Assembly (NCBI GenBank): GCA_963811705.1
Contig: CAWESL010000021.1
Location: 124,001 to 188,000 of the forward strand
Length of the DNA: 64,000 bases
DNA from: DATJPR01 sp963811705
GTDB lineage: Bacteria > Bacteroidota > Ignavibacteria > UBA10030 > UBA6906
Direction: 5' to 3'
Part shown: positions 34,868-44,518 of the stretch, piece after piece
How the letters are laid out: each line of letters starts with the position of its first letter
Position numbering within the stretch: the first letter of the stretch is position 1
Position numbers and translations under genes: made by a program
The notes under the pieces: generated by a model
Database searches by the model: none
Told to the model about the DNA's origin: nothing
The model's input: only the letters and a program-made list of their open reading frames with translations

Positions 34868-36118
34868 TCATTTGAGAAGGGTCATCTTCATTGTTGCCAC
34901 CTCGCCGGACGATTCCAAACGGGCAAGATAGATTCCCGAAGAGAGTCTGGCTGCATCAAAGCGAAGAGCGTACCGTACGCCCGCCTGGGCGTCTTCATTA
35001 AACAACTCCCCCACCTCCTGGCCGAGTGTATTGTACACCCGGAGCGTCGCGGTCCCGGATTGTTTCACGGTGAAGGCGATCATCGTCGAAGGGTTGAAGG
35101 GATTGGGATAGTTCTGCTGCAACGAGAACTCCTTCGCGATAGTGTTTTGCGCTGCAATCGCCGTAGGATCCTCGGCCACGTTGAACACTTCGCTGTAATG
35201 AACAGACCCGATTAAATCGATCTGTTTGATCCGGTATTGATACGCCACTCCCGCCGCTGCAGAGCCATCAATATAGGAATACTCATGCGATTCCACTGTT
35301 GTTCCGTGCCCCTTCTCGAAGCTCCCGGGCAATTCCGCAAACTCCGTGTTGCTCCCGCTTCTTCGCTCCACGGCAAAGCCGTAATTGTCTATTTCTGATG
35401 CGGTGTTCCATGTGATTTGCACGGAATGCATGGACGTGAAGACAGCGTCAACATTCACGAGCTGAACCGGCAGCGGCGTGCTGTCTGAATTCCTCGGATT
35501 GGGAGCGACAAGGGTGAAATCACTATAGTTGTTGTCCGAATCCTGCACATACCCTTCAAAGACCCTGCGTTCGAGCGCATGAGTTCCGTCGGTGAACAAA
35601 TACGAGGGGCTTCCCTCAAAACAGTTGGTCCAGAGGAAGCCTCCATAAGAGACTTTGTCGAGAAGTCCGGTCGTAACATTGCAGCTGATCGGGTTGTTGG
35701 GATTTACGGAGTACAGCATGACAACGCCCACTGCGTCATCCCCGGAATTCCCTCCGGGAAGAGCGACATTCCCAGCATCGAAATCCTGGGTGGTCAGGTC
35801 AGTACCGAGATTGGAAGGAGATCCCGCAAAGCGGATCAAGTAGAAGCCCTTCGACGGGATGGTGACCGCAGGAACTGTGACCGTTGTATGCGATCCGCTA
35901 TAGAAGCCGACGAAGAGGTAAACATTAGGGTAGGCGACGGCCACCGAGGACGTGTTGATCAACTCCACGTAGTCGTATTTGTAACCGAGCGCGCTCTGCC
36001 CCCCTCCGCCGTAAACCTGGTTGATGATGAGCTGCCCCACAACTTCAGATGGCAACAAGGCACAGGCAAGAGTGAGGAGTATCAGGTCAGACAAACGTCG
36101 TAACAATATCCCTTTCAT
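34868..36118 (-). CDS. Secreted lamin-tail/T9SS sorting domain protein, copy 1
   Basis: A 416-residue exported protein. The start at 36118 follows GGGAG; the signal is LSDLILLTLACALLPSEVVG. Residues about 28-170 look like a lamin-tail (LTD) domain: LIINQVYGGGGQSALGYKYD YVELINTS, TIPSKGFYLIRFAG, DKVSYGG. Residues about 215-320 are fibronectin III-like (VQITWNTASEIDNYGFAVER and YQYRIKQIDLIG). The C-terminus is a T9SS type A sorting domain with NYPNPFNPSTMI, VYNTLGQEV and SSGIYLARLES. Likely surface-attached or released; function unknown. Neighbour copy 2 is a diverged paralogue. Confidence 0.88.
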   Translation of the reverse strand: MKGILLRRLSDLILLTLACALLPSEVVGQLIINQVYGGGGQSALGYKYDYVELINTSSVAVAYPNVYLFVGFYSGSHTTVTVPAVTIPSKGFYLIRFAGSPSNLGTDLTTQDFDAGNVALPGGNSGDDAVGVVMLYSVNPNNPISCNVTTGLLDKVSYGGFLWTNCFEGSPSYLFTDGTHALERRVFEGYVQDSDNNYSDFTLVAPNPRNSDSTPLPVQLVNVDAVFTSMHSVQITWNTASEIDNYGFAVERRSGSNTEFAELPGSFEKGHGTTVESHEYSYIDGSAAAGVAYQYRIKQIDLIGSVHYSEVFNVAEDPTAIAAQNTIAKEFSLQQNYPNPFNPSTMIAFTVKQSGTATLRVYNTLGQEVGELFNEDAQAGVRYALRFDAARLSSGIYLARLESSGEVATMKMTLLK

Positions 36119-36598
36119 CGTCAACTCCCTTCAAATGAGACAAAGTACACTTCGACAACTGTGCATCGAAGCACCGCATGAACCCGCGAAGATGGAGACG
36201 GTCAGATGTTCACACATCGTTCCCCGAACGGAAACACGATATTGATGAGTCCTTATGGACCACCAGGGCAATTGACTGAATGCTATCCGGATATCGTTGA
36301 ACTATTGGTGCGTAATGTGTCGGATCCGCCGAGGGGTCATTGGCGGCATGGAGATTTGTAGCTGTAATCTACCGCGAGAGAGAGGGGAAGTCAAGCATAA
36401 GCGCCTGAAAAGGGTGCGGGGAAACACAAATTGTGACCGGCAACACGAAATCGATTGTAGAGAAGGAAGAAAAAGATTTGACAGTCCGCTTTCCACTACA
36501 TAAATCTGCGAATACAATAATCTGGGGGCAGAGCCCCGACGCCAGAAGCTCATTGAAACACGTCGGGGTCTCCCCCAGATACCGGTCGGATTCGCTTA
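36119..36598. other. 480-bp gene-free interval between two T9SS genes
   Basis: Apart from the strong hairpin at 36522-36578, no gene or recognised element is seen. The upstream promoter of copy 1 should lie here. Confidence 0.4.
36522..36578. terminator. Long GC-rich hairpin after T9SS copy 2
   Basis: CTGGGGGCAGAGCCCCGACG pairs with CGTCGGGGTCTCCCCCAG across a 19-nt loop, with two small bulges. It lies 20 bp beyond the stop at 36599 and probably ends that transcript. Confidence 0.6.
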
Positions 36599-37816
36599 TT
36601 ACCTCAGAAGAATCATTGACGTCGATCGCACGAGGGTCACTCCATCAACGTCCGCCTCCAACCGGCAGACATAAAATCCCGAAGACTGGTGCGAGCCATC
36701 GAAACGAACCTTGTACGTCCCCGACGGAACGTACCCGTTCAAAAGGTCCACAACCGGCCTCCCCAGCACATCGAATACCCGGAGGCGGACAAACGCCATT
36801 CCCCTGCTCCCCTGTGGAACAATGCATGTGATTGTGGAGGCCGGATTGAAGGGGTTCGGTGAGCAGCACAAGTGCAGGGCTGGGCGGGCGAGGATCATCG
36901 CCACGCCGTTCGTGGATGCGACGCTGATCGATTCCGTCAGTCGATTGCTTCCGTCCAGATCCACCTGCTTGAGACGGTAACGGCACGCCGCGTTCCCCCC
37001 GGTATCGATGAAATGATAGTCATGCCGCTCGATGGAAGTTCCGAAACCCGACTGGAAGCTTTCGGAGAGTTCAACAAACCCGGAATCGATCATCGATCTC
37101 CGCAGGACGAAGAACCCGAAATTGTTCAATTCACTGTACGTCGTCCAGGAGATCCTGACGCCGCCTTCCTTCAGCGCGACAGCTTCAAGGGAAGCGAGCT
37201 GAATGGACAACGGAGTGTTTGCGGAGTTCCGGGGGTGTGGAGGTGCGGAGACGAAGTCCGTTGCGTTATCGCCTTCTGATGCCATGCCGCTGTCTTTCCT
37301 GACAGCGGCGGTGGTATTGGATGTGCCCGGAGCTGTTCCCGAGCCTTTGAAACAAGACGCACTCCCCCATCCAACGAAGTCGACGATGTGCGATGACGAA
37401 GGGCAAGAGCCGGAAAGCTGCACGGCGCTGTCAAGCAGTGCCAGTTTGCCGGAACTCGCGCTCATCCCGAATGCGCCGCTGTCGTCCGCAGCAGGAAGCG
37501 GGTCACCGCCCGAGGTTCCGCCGGGCAGGCAGATCAGAAACCAATGCCGCGGCATGATAATCCCGGTCAGCGCCGCTGACTGCCACGACGAACCCGACGC
37601 TGAAGCATACTGGACTGTCCATCCCTCGATGGAAACAGGTATTTCTCCCTGATTAAAGAGTTCTACGAAGTCGTTCCTCAACGGTGACCCTGAATTCCCA
37701 CCCCCTCCGAACAACTGGCTCATGACGACCTGGGACCGGGCAAAAGAGAACAAGACCAGGGTTGAAAGAGCGCACGCGAAGAATATTGCGTTCAACGATT
37801 GTCGAACGGTATGCAT
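36599..37816 (-). CDS. Secreted lamin-tail/T9SS sorting domain protein, copy 2
   Basis: A 405-residue exported protein. The start at 37816 follows AGGAGG and gives signal LNAIFFACALSTLVLFSFAR. The LTD-like domain reads VVMSQLFGGGGNSGSPLRND FVELFNQG, EGWTVQYASASG and GIIMPRHWFLI. It is followed by an FN3-like domain (VRISWTTYSELNNFGFFVLR) and a T9SS sorting domain with CSPNPFNPASTI, VFDVLGRPVVDLL and SSGFYVCRLEA. Same architecture as copy 1, with clear divergence, so an old tandem duplication. Confidence 0.88.
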   Translation of the reverse strand: MHTVRQSLNAIFFACALSTLVLFSFARSQVVMSQLFGGGGNSGSPLRNDFVELFNQGEIPVSIEGWTVQYASASGSSWQSAALTGIIMPRHWFLICLPGGTSGGDPLPAADDSGAFGMSASSGKLALLDSAVQLSGSCPSSSHIVDFVGWGSASCFKGSGTAPGTSNTTAAVRKDSGMASEGDNATDFVSAPPHPRNSANTPLSIQLASLEAVALKEGGVRISWTTYSELNNFGFFVLRRSMIDSGFVELSESFQSGFGTSIERHDYHFIDTGGNAACRYRLKQVDLDGSNRLTESISVASTNGVAMILARPALHLCCSPNPFNPASTITCIVPQGSRGMAFVRLRVFDVLGRPVVDLLNGYVPSGTYKVRFDGSHQSSGFYVCRLEADVDGVTLVRSTSMILLR

Positions 37817-38061
37817 GGCGAATCCTCCTCGATGAATGTGATTCATCGCGGGAGCAGCGGGCACGCGGGATTGGACGAAAGAGTCTGCGGCGGGTATGCG
37901 GGGGGATTCTCAATATCGAAAGCCGGCCCGAGAATTTCAAGCCTATGCCGAGAATTTGGACTGTCGGCTTCATCACCAGGCCGAACGATTGGATTTTCTC
38001 CGGTGACCGCTCTATATTGCTGCATCGGATTCCCAGTCGCCCACACACTGCCAACCTGCAT

Positions 38062-39129
38062 ATGCCTTCCGTCGATCTGCACCGAAGAATTCTGCGACGA
38101 TCTTTATTCATGGGCCTGGCATGTCTCGCGCTTTCCTCCTGCGACACTTCGGGGAGCGGCCCGGATACGAGCGGCCTTCATGTCATCGCCGACAACGGTC
38201 GCTGGGGCTACGTCGACAGCAAGGGGGCTGTCGCGATTCAGCCGCAATTCGACGGGGCGGCCGATTTTTCCGAGGATCTCGCCGCCGTGCGGATCGGGAA
38301 CACGTTCGGTTACATCGGAACGGATGGGAAGATTTCCATCAATCCCCAATTTGAACGGGCGGGACGGTTCTCGCAAGCACTCGCAGCGGTGCGATCCGGT
38401 GGAAAGTTCGGGTTCATTGATCCCCAGGGAAGCATCATCATCAACCCGCAATTCGACGAGACGGGTGAATTCTCTGAAGACGTCTGCCGGGTCCGGACCG
38501 GGACCAAATGGGGGTTCGTGGACAAGGACGGCAAGATGGTCATCAACCCGATCTTCGACGGGGCGCTCGAGTTTGCCCAGGGTCTGGCCGGGGTCAGGGT
38601 CGGTTCTCAGTGGGGGTTCATCGATCACGACGGCAAGATGCAGATCAATCCTCAATTCTCATCCGTACGGTCGTTTTCGCACGACCTGGCAGCCGTGCGG
38701 ATGAATCAGCGCTGGGGGTTCATCGGAACCGACGGTAAGACCAGAATCCCCCCCCAATTCGCACAGGCGAATTCGTTCTCGGAAGATCTTGCCGCCGTGA
38801 AGGTCAGCACAAAGTGGGGGTACATCGGACCCGACGGGAAGATGGCAATTACACCGCAGTACACTTCAGCCGGGGATTTTTCCGCAGGCCGGGCATCTGC
38901 GCGCGTTGGGAACAAATTCGGCTATATTGACCGAACAGGCGCCATCGTCATTACGCCTCAATTTGACGAAGCACAGATCTTCAATGCCGGGATTGCGGCC
39001 GTTCGATCGGGCTCCCGACGCGGGTATGTGAACGGCGCCGGCAACTATGTCTGGGGACCCGTTGCCTCCGGGTCGCCTCCGGCCGAGGAAAGCGGCGACG
39101 AGGAGGAGAATCCATTGTTCGCCCGCTGA
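38062..39129 (+). CDS. WG-repeat lipoprotein
   Basis: A 355-residue lipoprotein, lipobox LSSC (LACLALSSCDTSG), starting at MPSVDLHRRI rather than at the long upstream frame. After residue 30 it is almost entirely WG repeats of about 33 residues: nine aromatic-Gly cores such as WGYVDSKG, FGYIGTDG, FGFIDPQG, WGFVDKDG, WGFIDHDG, WGFIGTDG, WGYIGPDG, FGYIDRTG and RGYVNGAG, alternating with INPQFD-type strands. WG repeats form an all-beta scaffold of unknown role, probably protein binding. The C-terminal tail is acidic (AEESGDEEEN). Confidence 0.9.
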   Translation: MPSVDLHRRILRRSLFMGLACLALSSCDTSGSGPDTSGLHVIADNGRWGYVDSKGAVAIQPQFDGAADFSEDLAAVRIGNTFGYIGTDGKISINPQFERAGRFSQALAAVRSGGKFGFIDPQGSIIINPQFDETGEFSEDVCRVRTGTKWGFVDKDGKMVINPIFDGALEFAQGLAGVRVGSQWGFIDHDGKMQINPQFSSVRSFSHDLAAVRMNQRWGFIGTDGKTRIPPQFAQANSFSEDLAAVKVSTKWGYIGPDGKMAITPQYTSAGDFSAGRASARVGNKFGYIDRTGAIVITPQFDEAQIFNAGIAAVRSGSRRGYVNGAGNYVWGPVASGSPPAEESGDEEENPLFAR

Positions 39130-39474
39130 GTTGGCGCGGTCTCCGGCCATCCTGCAGGGTCACAAGGCGCCGCCGACTGCTTGCGCAGGTCGTCGAAAAT
39201 GATTATGTTGTGGCACCTGTGCGGATTGATCGCACAGGACACGTGTGACAGTCTCGCTCTTCAATATCGCAAGTACTCATCAGGGGGACAACGTCAGATC
39301 ATCTTCTGGCGCGCCAGTCACTGCGTCCTTCCATTCACGAATCCGGACCACACCAGAGCACGCTCAACCCTTCCCAATCTCCCACAAGAGCCAGAACCCA
39401 TCGTTGGGAACGCCTCGCTCTTGCGGGGCGAGCTTCTCCCATGTCGGGTCTCCGGTGAGGAGACGATCACGGTG
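39130..39474. other. 345-bp interval before nusB
   Basis: No supported gene. It contains a perfect hairpin CCTGTGCG/CGCACAGG (39216-39223, 39231-39238) with a 7-nt loop but no T-tract. The open frame extending upstream of nusB through this region lacks a good start and is not protein-like. Confidence 0.45.
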
Positions 39475-39957
39475 ATGCGGCGGAGAATCGTTCGGGAAAA
39501 AGTGGTCCAGGCTCTGTACGCATTCGAGATCAGTGGCGATCCCGTCGAACATGTCATCAAGCATGTCCTCGCCGGTCTCGACACCAACAGGACCGCCCAC
39601 GAGTTTGCGAGCAAGCTGGTTGTCCAGACCATCGCGCACACCAACGACATCGACCAGATCATTGGGCTGCACGTCACCAATTGGGACTTCAAGCGTATCG
39701 CGGTACTCGACCGGCTCATTCTACGGATGGCCATTTGCGAGCTGATGTATTTCAAAGAAATCCCTCCGAAGGTGTCGGTGAATGAGGCGATCGAACTGGC
39801 AAAGCTCTTCAGCACATCACGCAGCGGGCAGTTCGTCAACGGAATTCTGGACGCGATTCTCAATGAGATGAAATCTTCGGGATCCATGCCGAAGACCGGC
39901 CGGGGGCTCTTCGACGGCGAGCCGCGGAAGTCCAAGAAGACGATCCTGAAACATAAC
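39475..39957 (+). CDS. nusB: Transcription antitermination factor NusB
   Basis: About 160 residues, all-alpha, for rRNA antitermination complexes. The start is ATG 39475 (MRRRIVREKVVQALYAFEIS); the preceding GTG at 39472 is a good alternative given GAGGAG about nine bases before it. Family motifs: REKVVQALYAFE, the central LDRLILRMAICELMYFKEIP PKVSVNEAIELAKLFS, and GQFVNGILDAIL near the end. A basic tail of about 25 residues follows. The stop codon is at 39958-39960. The UMF1 transporter gene begins 16 bp downstream. Confidence 0.92.
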
Positions 39958-39975
39958 TGATCACCCTCTCCCTGC

Positions 39976-41259
39976 ATGTCCGACACCCGTACCGAGTCCC
40001 GCCCGCCTCACGCCCCGGGCGCGTCGCGCGGACGCATCTTCGCCTGGACGCTGTTCGATTTCGCGAACACGGCATTCTCGGTGATCGTCGTGACCGTCAT
40101 TTACTCCCGCTACTTCACGAACCATGTTGCAGGGGGAAGGCGGTGGTTATGGGGACTGGCCATGAGCCTGTCGATGATCTTTGCGGCGATACTCTCTCCC
40201 CCGCTCGGTGCCGCTGCTGATTTTTCCCGGAACCGCAAACGATTCCTTCTCGTGTTCACGCTCGCCTCCGTGATTTGCACCGCCCTGATGTTCTTCGTGC
40301 AGGAAGGGATGGTGCTCACCGGGATCCTCCTGTTCGTTGTCGCGAACATCGGGTTCGAAGGCGGACTGGTATTTTATGATGCGTTTCTCCCGGGACTCAC
40401 GGCGAGGAATTCCTATGGCAGGGTCTCGGGGTACGGTTTCGCGATGGGATACGTCGGAGCTCTCGCGGTCCTGGTGATTGTGTTGTTCATGCTTCCCGCG
40501 CAATCGGATCCGACGTATCTCTTTCACGTCCGTCTGTCGTTTGTCGTGGCGGCGGGGTTCTTCCTCGCGTTCTCTCTGCCCATCTTTCTATTCGTCCACG
40601 AGCCGCCTCTTGCGGGAACACCTCCCGCCTCGTTTGTCCGCGCGGGCATGGCGCGTTCGGCTTCCACCTTCCGGGCGTTGTTCGTCCAGAAGGAACACCC
40701 GTCGATCGCGCGGTTTCTCGTCGCGTTCTTCCTGTACAACGACGGGATTCTCACGGTCATCGCCTTCGCGGCGATCTTCGCCGCGGACATTCTTCACATG
40801 AACGACCGGGACATCGTTATTTTCTTTGCGGTGGTCCAGACGAGCGCGATCATCGGTTCCGTCGTGTTTGGCGTCGTAACGGACAAGATCGGGCCGAAGA
40901 AGACAATTTCCATCACGCTGGTCGTTTGGATAGCGATTTCCGTGGGTGCGGCCTTCGTCAACAGCGTGGAAGTCTTTTATATAGTGGCGTTGGCGGCCGG
41001 CGTGGCCATCGGGTCCTCCCAATCAGCAAGCAGAAGCTTCATGGCACTTCTTACGCCAAAAAGTCATGAAGCGGAGTACTTTGGCTTTTATGACGGCCTT
41101 TGCGGGAAAGCGTCGGCAGTTGTCGGTCCCCTTGTGTACGGTGTCGTGTCAGACCTCACCAACGAACGGATTGCGGCGGCCGCGATTGGACTTTTTTTCG
41201 CAGTTGGATTGTTTATCCTTCAGGGGGTTGAACCCCAACAGGAGAGTTCCGCGGTCTGA
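39976..41259 (+). CDS. UMF1-family MFS transporter
   Basis: A 427-residue inner-membrane protein with about 12 hydrophobic segments. It opens with WTLFDFANTAFSVIVVTVIY SRYF and SPPLGAAADFSRNRKRFLL, both typical of the UMF1 (Atg22-like) major facilitator group. Later motifs are GGLVFYDAFLPGLTARNSYG RVSGYGFAMGYVG and GVVTDKIGPKKTISI, and near the end SQSASRSFMALLTPKSHEAE YFGFYDG. Substrate unknown; some family members export amino acids. Its stop codon lies within a terminator hairpin. Confidence 0.88.
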   Translation: MSDTRTESRPPHAPGASRGRIFAWTLFDFANTAFSVIVVTVIYSRYFTNHVAGGRRWLWGLAMSLSMIFAAILSPPLGAAADFSRNRKRFLLVFTLASVICTALMFFVQEGMVLTGILLFVVANIGFEGGLVFYDAFLPGLTARNSYGRVSGYGFAMGYVGALAVLVIVLFMLPAQSDPTYLFHVRLSFVVAAGFFLAFSLPIFLFVHEPPLAGTPPASFVRAGMARSASTFRALFVQKEHPSIARFLVAFFLYNDGILTVIAFAAIFAADILHMNDRDIVIFFAVVQTSAIIGSVVFGVVTDKIGPKKTISITLVVWIAISVGAAFVNSVEVFYIVALAAGVAIGSSQSASRSFMALLTPKSHEAEYFGFYDGLCGKASAVVGPLVYGVVSDLTNERIAAAAIGLFFAVGLFILQGVEPQQESSAV

Positions 41260-41275
41260 ACCGCGGTTTGTTTTG
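41249..41275 (+). terminator. Intrinsic terminator overlapping the UMF1 stop codon
   Basis: CCGCGGT (41249-41255) pairs with ACCGCGG (41260-41266) with loop CTGA that contains the TGA stop, followed by TTTGTTTTG. Confidence 0.72.
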
Positions 41276-41362
41276 ATTGCCGCCCGATTTTTTGATACAT
41301 TCTATGATCCTCTTGCCGATTAGACAGGTTCCATCGCTCACGATTTTGCACACTGCTCCCCC

Positions 41363-42094
41363 ATGGCCAGCTACTTTATCTCCGATATTCATCTCGGACT
41401 CGGTTCGTACCAGGAAGAGAAACAAAAAGAGAATCGCCTGCTGGCATTCCTCCGTGCAATTCAGCCGACCACCGAGCGCCTCTTTATCGTAGGAGACCTA
41501 TTCGACTTTTGGTTCGAATACAGGACAGTTATTCCTAAGGGATTTCATCGGACGCTGGCGCTCTTGCAGGATTTTACGGAGCACGGCATTGCGGTGGAAT
41601 ATCTTCTCGGAAACCACGACTACTGGATGGACGATTTTTTCGAGAAGGAAATCGGGATCACGATCCGCCCGAAACCTTACGAAACCATTCTGGACGGTAA
41701 ACGTGTGTTCCTGCACCATGGCGACGGTCTCGCAACGCACGATCTCGGGTACAAGTTGATCAAGCCGGTCTTGCGTAACAAGCTTGGGATTTTTGCGTAC
41801 CGATGGTTGCACCCCGATCTTGGCGTGAAACTCGCCCACCGGTCCTCGCGCAGCAGCCGGACCTATACCTCGCACAAGGATTTCGGCGAAGAGGAAGGGA
41901 TGAAAGCGTTTGCCGCCCGGATGATCGATCAGGGCATTGATGTCGTGGTCATGGGCCACCGGCATCAGCCGACGCTGATGCATATCGGCGACGGAACGTA
42001 TGTCAATCTCGGCGACTGGATTTCCCACGCGACCTTTGGTCGCTTTGCGCTCGGCCAGATGCGCCTGGAGACGTGGAACGGAAAGACAGAGTAG
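41363..42094 (+). CDS. lpxH: UDP-2,3-diacylglucosamine pyrophosphatase LpxH
   Basis: A 243-residue metallophosphoesterase acting on lipid A precursors at the cytoplasmic face of the inner membrane. Metal-binding motifs are all present: FISDIHLG, VGDLFDFWFEY, LLGNHDYWMDDFF, FLHHGDGLATHD and GHRHQPTLM near the end. Length is normal for the LpxH family. It is followed after three bases by the PBP1A gene, so both envelope genes are likely co-transcribed. Confidence 0.92.
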   Translation: MASYFISDIHLGLGSYQEEKQKENRLLAFLRAIQPTTERLFIVGDLFDFWFEYRTVIPKGFHRTLALLQDFTEHGIAVEYLLGNHDYWMDDFFEKEIGITIRPKPYETILDGKRVFLHHGDGLATHDLGYKLIKPVLRNKLGIFAYRWLHPDLGVKLAHRSSRSSRTYTSHKDFGEEEGMKAFAARMIDQGIDVVVMGHRHQPTLMHIGDGTYVNLGDWISHATFGRFALGQMRLETWNGKTE

Positions 42095-42097
42095 GGC

Positions 42098-44407
42098 ATG
42101 ATGGAGACACCAGACCAACCAACGCAGGAACCCGAAGCGACGCCTCCCCCTCCCCCCGCGCCAACACCCGCTGCCGTCACTCCTGCTCCGGGCAAACGAA
42201 TGCGTTTGACTCCCCGGGGAAGATCGCTGATTGTCCTCGGTGTCTTTCTGGCGCTGGTCACGACCTACAGCATCTATCTCATCTCCGGCCTCCCTTCGCT
42301 GGAGCGGATTGAAAATCCAAAGGCGGAACTCGCGACGAAGGTGTATTCCGCCGACGGCGAGGTGCTCGACATGTTCTACATCAAGAACCGGTCGCATCTC
42401 TCGTTCTCTGAAATCCCCAAGCCCGTGATCAACGCGCTCATCGCCACCGAAGACAAGGACTTTTACAGCCATTGGGGAGTGGATCTTCCCCGTTTCGGCA
42501 AGGCCATGATCAAGAACGTGCTGTTCCGTGCTCACGAAGGGGCAAGCACGATCACGATGCAACTCTCGCGGAATCTGTATCTCGGTCACAACGACCGGAC
42601 GATTTTCGACACCATGACGAGGAAGATCCGCGAGTTCCTCACGGCCATTCAGCTCGAACGGTCGTTCACGAAGGACGAAATCCTCGAGTTTTACCTCAAC
42701 GTCGTCTACTTTGGACGGGGCGCATACGGAATCCAGGCCGCCTCCCAGGTGTATTTCGGAAAAGACCCTGCAGACCTCTCGCTGGGTGAAATCGCGACCC
42801 TCATCGGCCTGGTGAAGGGACCGGCATACTACGATCCCCTCGTCCATCCCGATCGTGCGCTGGCGCGGAGAAACATCGTCCTCGCGCAGATGGCGAAGTA
42901 CGATTACATCGCGCCGTTCGAGGAAGAATCCGCAAAAGCCGAGCCGATTCAATTGCGCTCGCCCGAGGAAATGTCGTCGACCGGCATCGCGCCGCATTTT
43001 GTCGAGTACATCCGACGGCAGTTGATGCAGAAGGCGGAGAAGTACGGGTTTGATCTGTACCGCGACGGGCTGACGGTCTACACGACACTTGACAGCCGGA
43101 TGCAAAAGGCCGCGAACCGGGCGGTGGAGGAACATCTCGCCATCTATCAGCCGCTGTTCGACAAGCAATGGAATTGGGGAAAGCAACGCGAGGTCCTGAC
43201 CCAGGTCATCGATCAGACGATCCAAAATTCGCCCGAGTACCGCAAGGCGACGTCCGCCCATGTGCGCGACAGCATCTCGGCCGCCTATCGCCATGATCAG
43301 GCATGGATCGATTCGCTGGAACATGTCGCGCAAACCATCGATGTGGGGTTCGTGGCCATCGATCCGAAAAACGGCCACATCCTCGCCATGGTCGGCGGCT
43401 CGGACTTCCGGCAATTCAAGTACGGGCTCAATCATGTCACCCAGATCAAACGCCAACCCGGTTCAGCGTTTAAGCCGTTCGTCTACACTGTTGCGATCGA
43501 CAACGGGTATGCCCCGTCGTACGAAATCCTCAACCAACCCGTCACCCTGAACATGGCGGACGGAACCGAATGGAAGCCCTCGAACTTTGACGGCGATTTT
43601 GGGGGGATGACCACCATTCGCGAGGCGGTGAAGCACTCGATCAACCTCGTCGCCATTCGTGCGGTGGTGGAAAACATAGCACCGGTCACGCAGGTCATCG
43701 ACTACGCCCATCGGATGGGGATTTCCGGGTATCTCCCCCCCTACGCGTCACTCGCGCTCGGCACCGGCGTCGTCTCCCCTCTCGAACTCACCAGCGCATA
43801 CGGAGTGTTTGCCAACCACGGCATTCACGTCGACCCGATCTCGATTCTGAAAATCGAAGACAAGGACGGGAACGTCATCGAAGAAAACACCCCCTCCCAA
43901 CGCGAGGTCCTGTCGGATGAGACCGCGTTCATCATGACCACCATGCTCGAAGGAGTCGTGAACGGCGGCACCGGAGCGCACGTGCGCGATTACTTCCAGC
44001 TTCCTGCCGCAGGAAAGACGGGGACAACCGAAGACTATGCCGACGCCTGGTTCGTCGGGTATACGCCGCAGATCGTCGCAGGGGCATGGGTCGGATTCGA
44101 CAACAACTCCGTGCATTTCACCAATTGGGACGGCCAGGGAGGAAGGGCCGCCGCACCGATCTGGGGCCGTTTCATGAAGTATGTATATGACGATCCCTCC
44201 ATCGGGATGTCGCTGGAGTACTTCCAGAAGCCCGAGAAGGTCCTGGAGGAGAAAATCTGTACGGAAACGAAGAAGCTCGCCACTCCGTATTGTCCTCAAA
44301 CAATGACGGAGTACTTCACCGAGAAAACCCTTCCCGGCAAGTGTACCAAACACGCCTCTGCACGTTGGCAGGAGGGAGTTGATGACGGAGGGACGATCAG
44401 TTTTTGA
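42098..44407 (+). CDS. mrcA: Class A penicillin-binding protein (PBP1A)
   Basis: A 769-residue bifunctional peptidoglycan synthase. A proline-rich cytoplasmic tail (about 1-40) precedes one membrane segment (SLIVLGVFLALVTTYSIYLI). The glycosyltransferase GT51 domain shows ATEDKDFYSHWGVDLP, HEGASTITMQLSRNLYL and YLNVVYFGRGAYGIQAAS. The transpeptidase domain has the SxxK serine in QPGSAFKPFVY, SxN in KHSINLVA, and KTGT in AAGKTGTTEDYADAWFVGYT P. The C-terminal about 60 residues have several cysteines. A second gene, the DEAD-box protein, follows after 111 bp. Confidence 0.94.
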   Translation: MMETPDQPTQEPEATPPPPPAPTPAAVTPAPGKRMRLTPRGRSLIVLGVFLALVTTYSIYLISGLPSLERIENPKAELATKVYSADGEVLDMFYIKNRSHLSFSEIPKPVINALIATEDKDFYSHWGVDLPRFGKAMIKNVLFRAHEGASTITMQLSRNLYLGHNDRTIFDTMTRKIREFLTAIQLERSFTKDEILEFYLNVVYFGRGAYGIQAASQVYFGKDPADLSLGEIATLIGLVKGPAYYDPLVHPDRALARRNIVLAQMAKYDYIAPFEEESAKAEPIQLRSPEEMSSTGIAPHFVEYIRRQLMQKAEKYGFDLYRDGLTVYTTLDSRMQKAANRAVEEHLAIYQPLFDKQWNWGKQREVLTQVIDQTIQNSPEYRKATSAHVRDSISAAYRHDQAWIDSLEHVAQTIDVGFVAIDPKNGHILAMVGGSDFRQFKYGLNHVTQIKRQPGSAFKPFVYTVAIDNGYAPSYEILNQPVTLNMADGTEWKPSNFDGDFGGMTTIREAVKHSINLVAIRAVVENIAPVTQVIDYAHRMGISGYLPPYASLALGTGVVSPLELTSAYGVFANHGIHVDPISILKIEDKDGNVIEENTPSQREVLSDETAFIMTTMLEGVVNGGTGAHVRDYFQLPAAGKTGTTEDYADAWFVGYTPQIVAGAWVGFDNNSVHFTNWDGQGGRAAAPIWGRFMKYVYDDPSIGMSLEYFQKPEKVLEEKICTETKKLATPYCPQTMTEYFTEKTLPGKCTKHASARWQEGVDDGGTISF

Positions 44408-44466
44408 GTCAGCGAGTAAACCCGTCGCGTGTTGTTCGTGTCTACCATTGGGAACCCGTGTTTTGC

Positions 44467-44489
44467 TTTCCCCGCCTCGCGGGGCAAAG
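44467..44489 (+). terminator. Hairpin between mrcA and the DEAD-box gene
   Basis: CTTTCCCCG and CGGGGCAAAG form an imperfect stem around CCTCG, about 60 bp after the mrcA stop. No T-tract, so weak evidence. Confidence 0.35.
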
Positions 44490-44518
44490 TCTTCCGCTGT
44501 TGAACTATCGAGGAATCC

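Noticed and set aside
41498..43456. 652-codon minus-strand frame opposite LpxH and PBP1A
   Set aside because: Covers two clear genes with motifs on the plus strand; no independent evidence.
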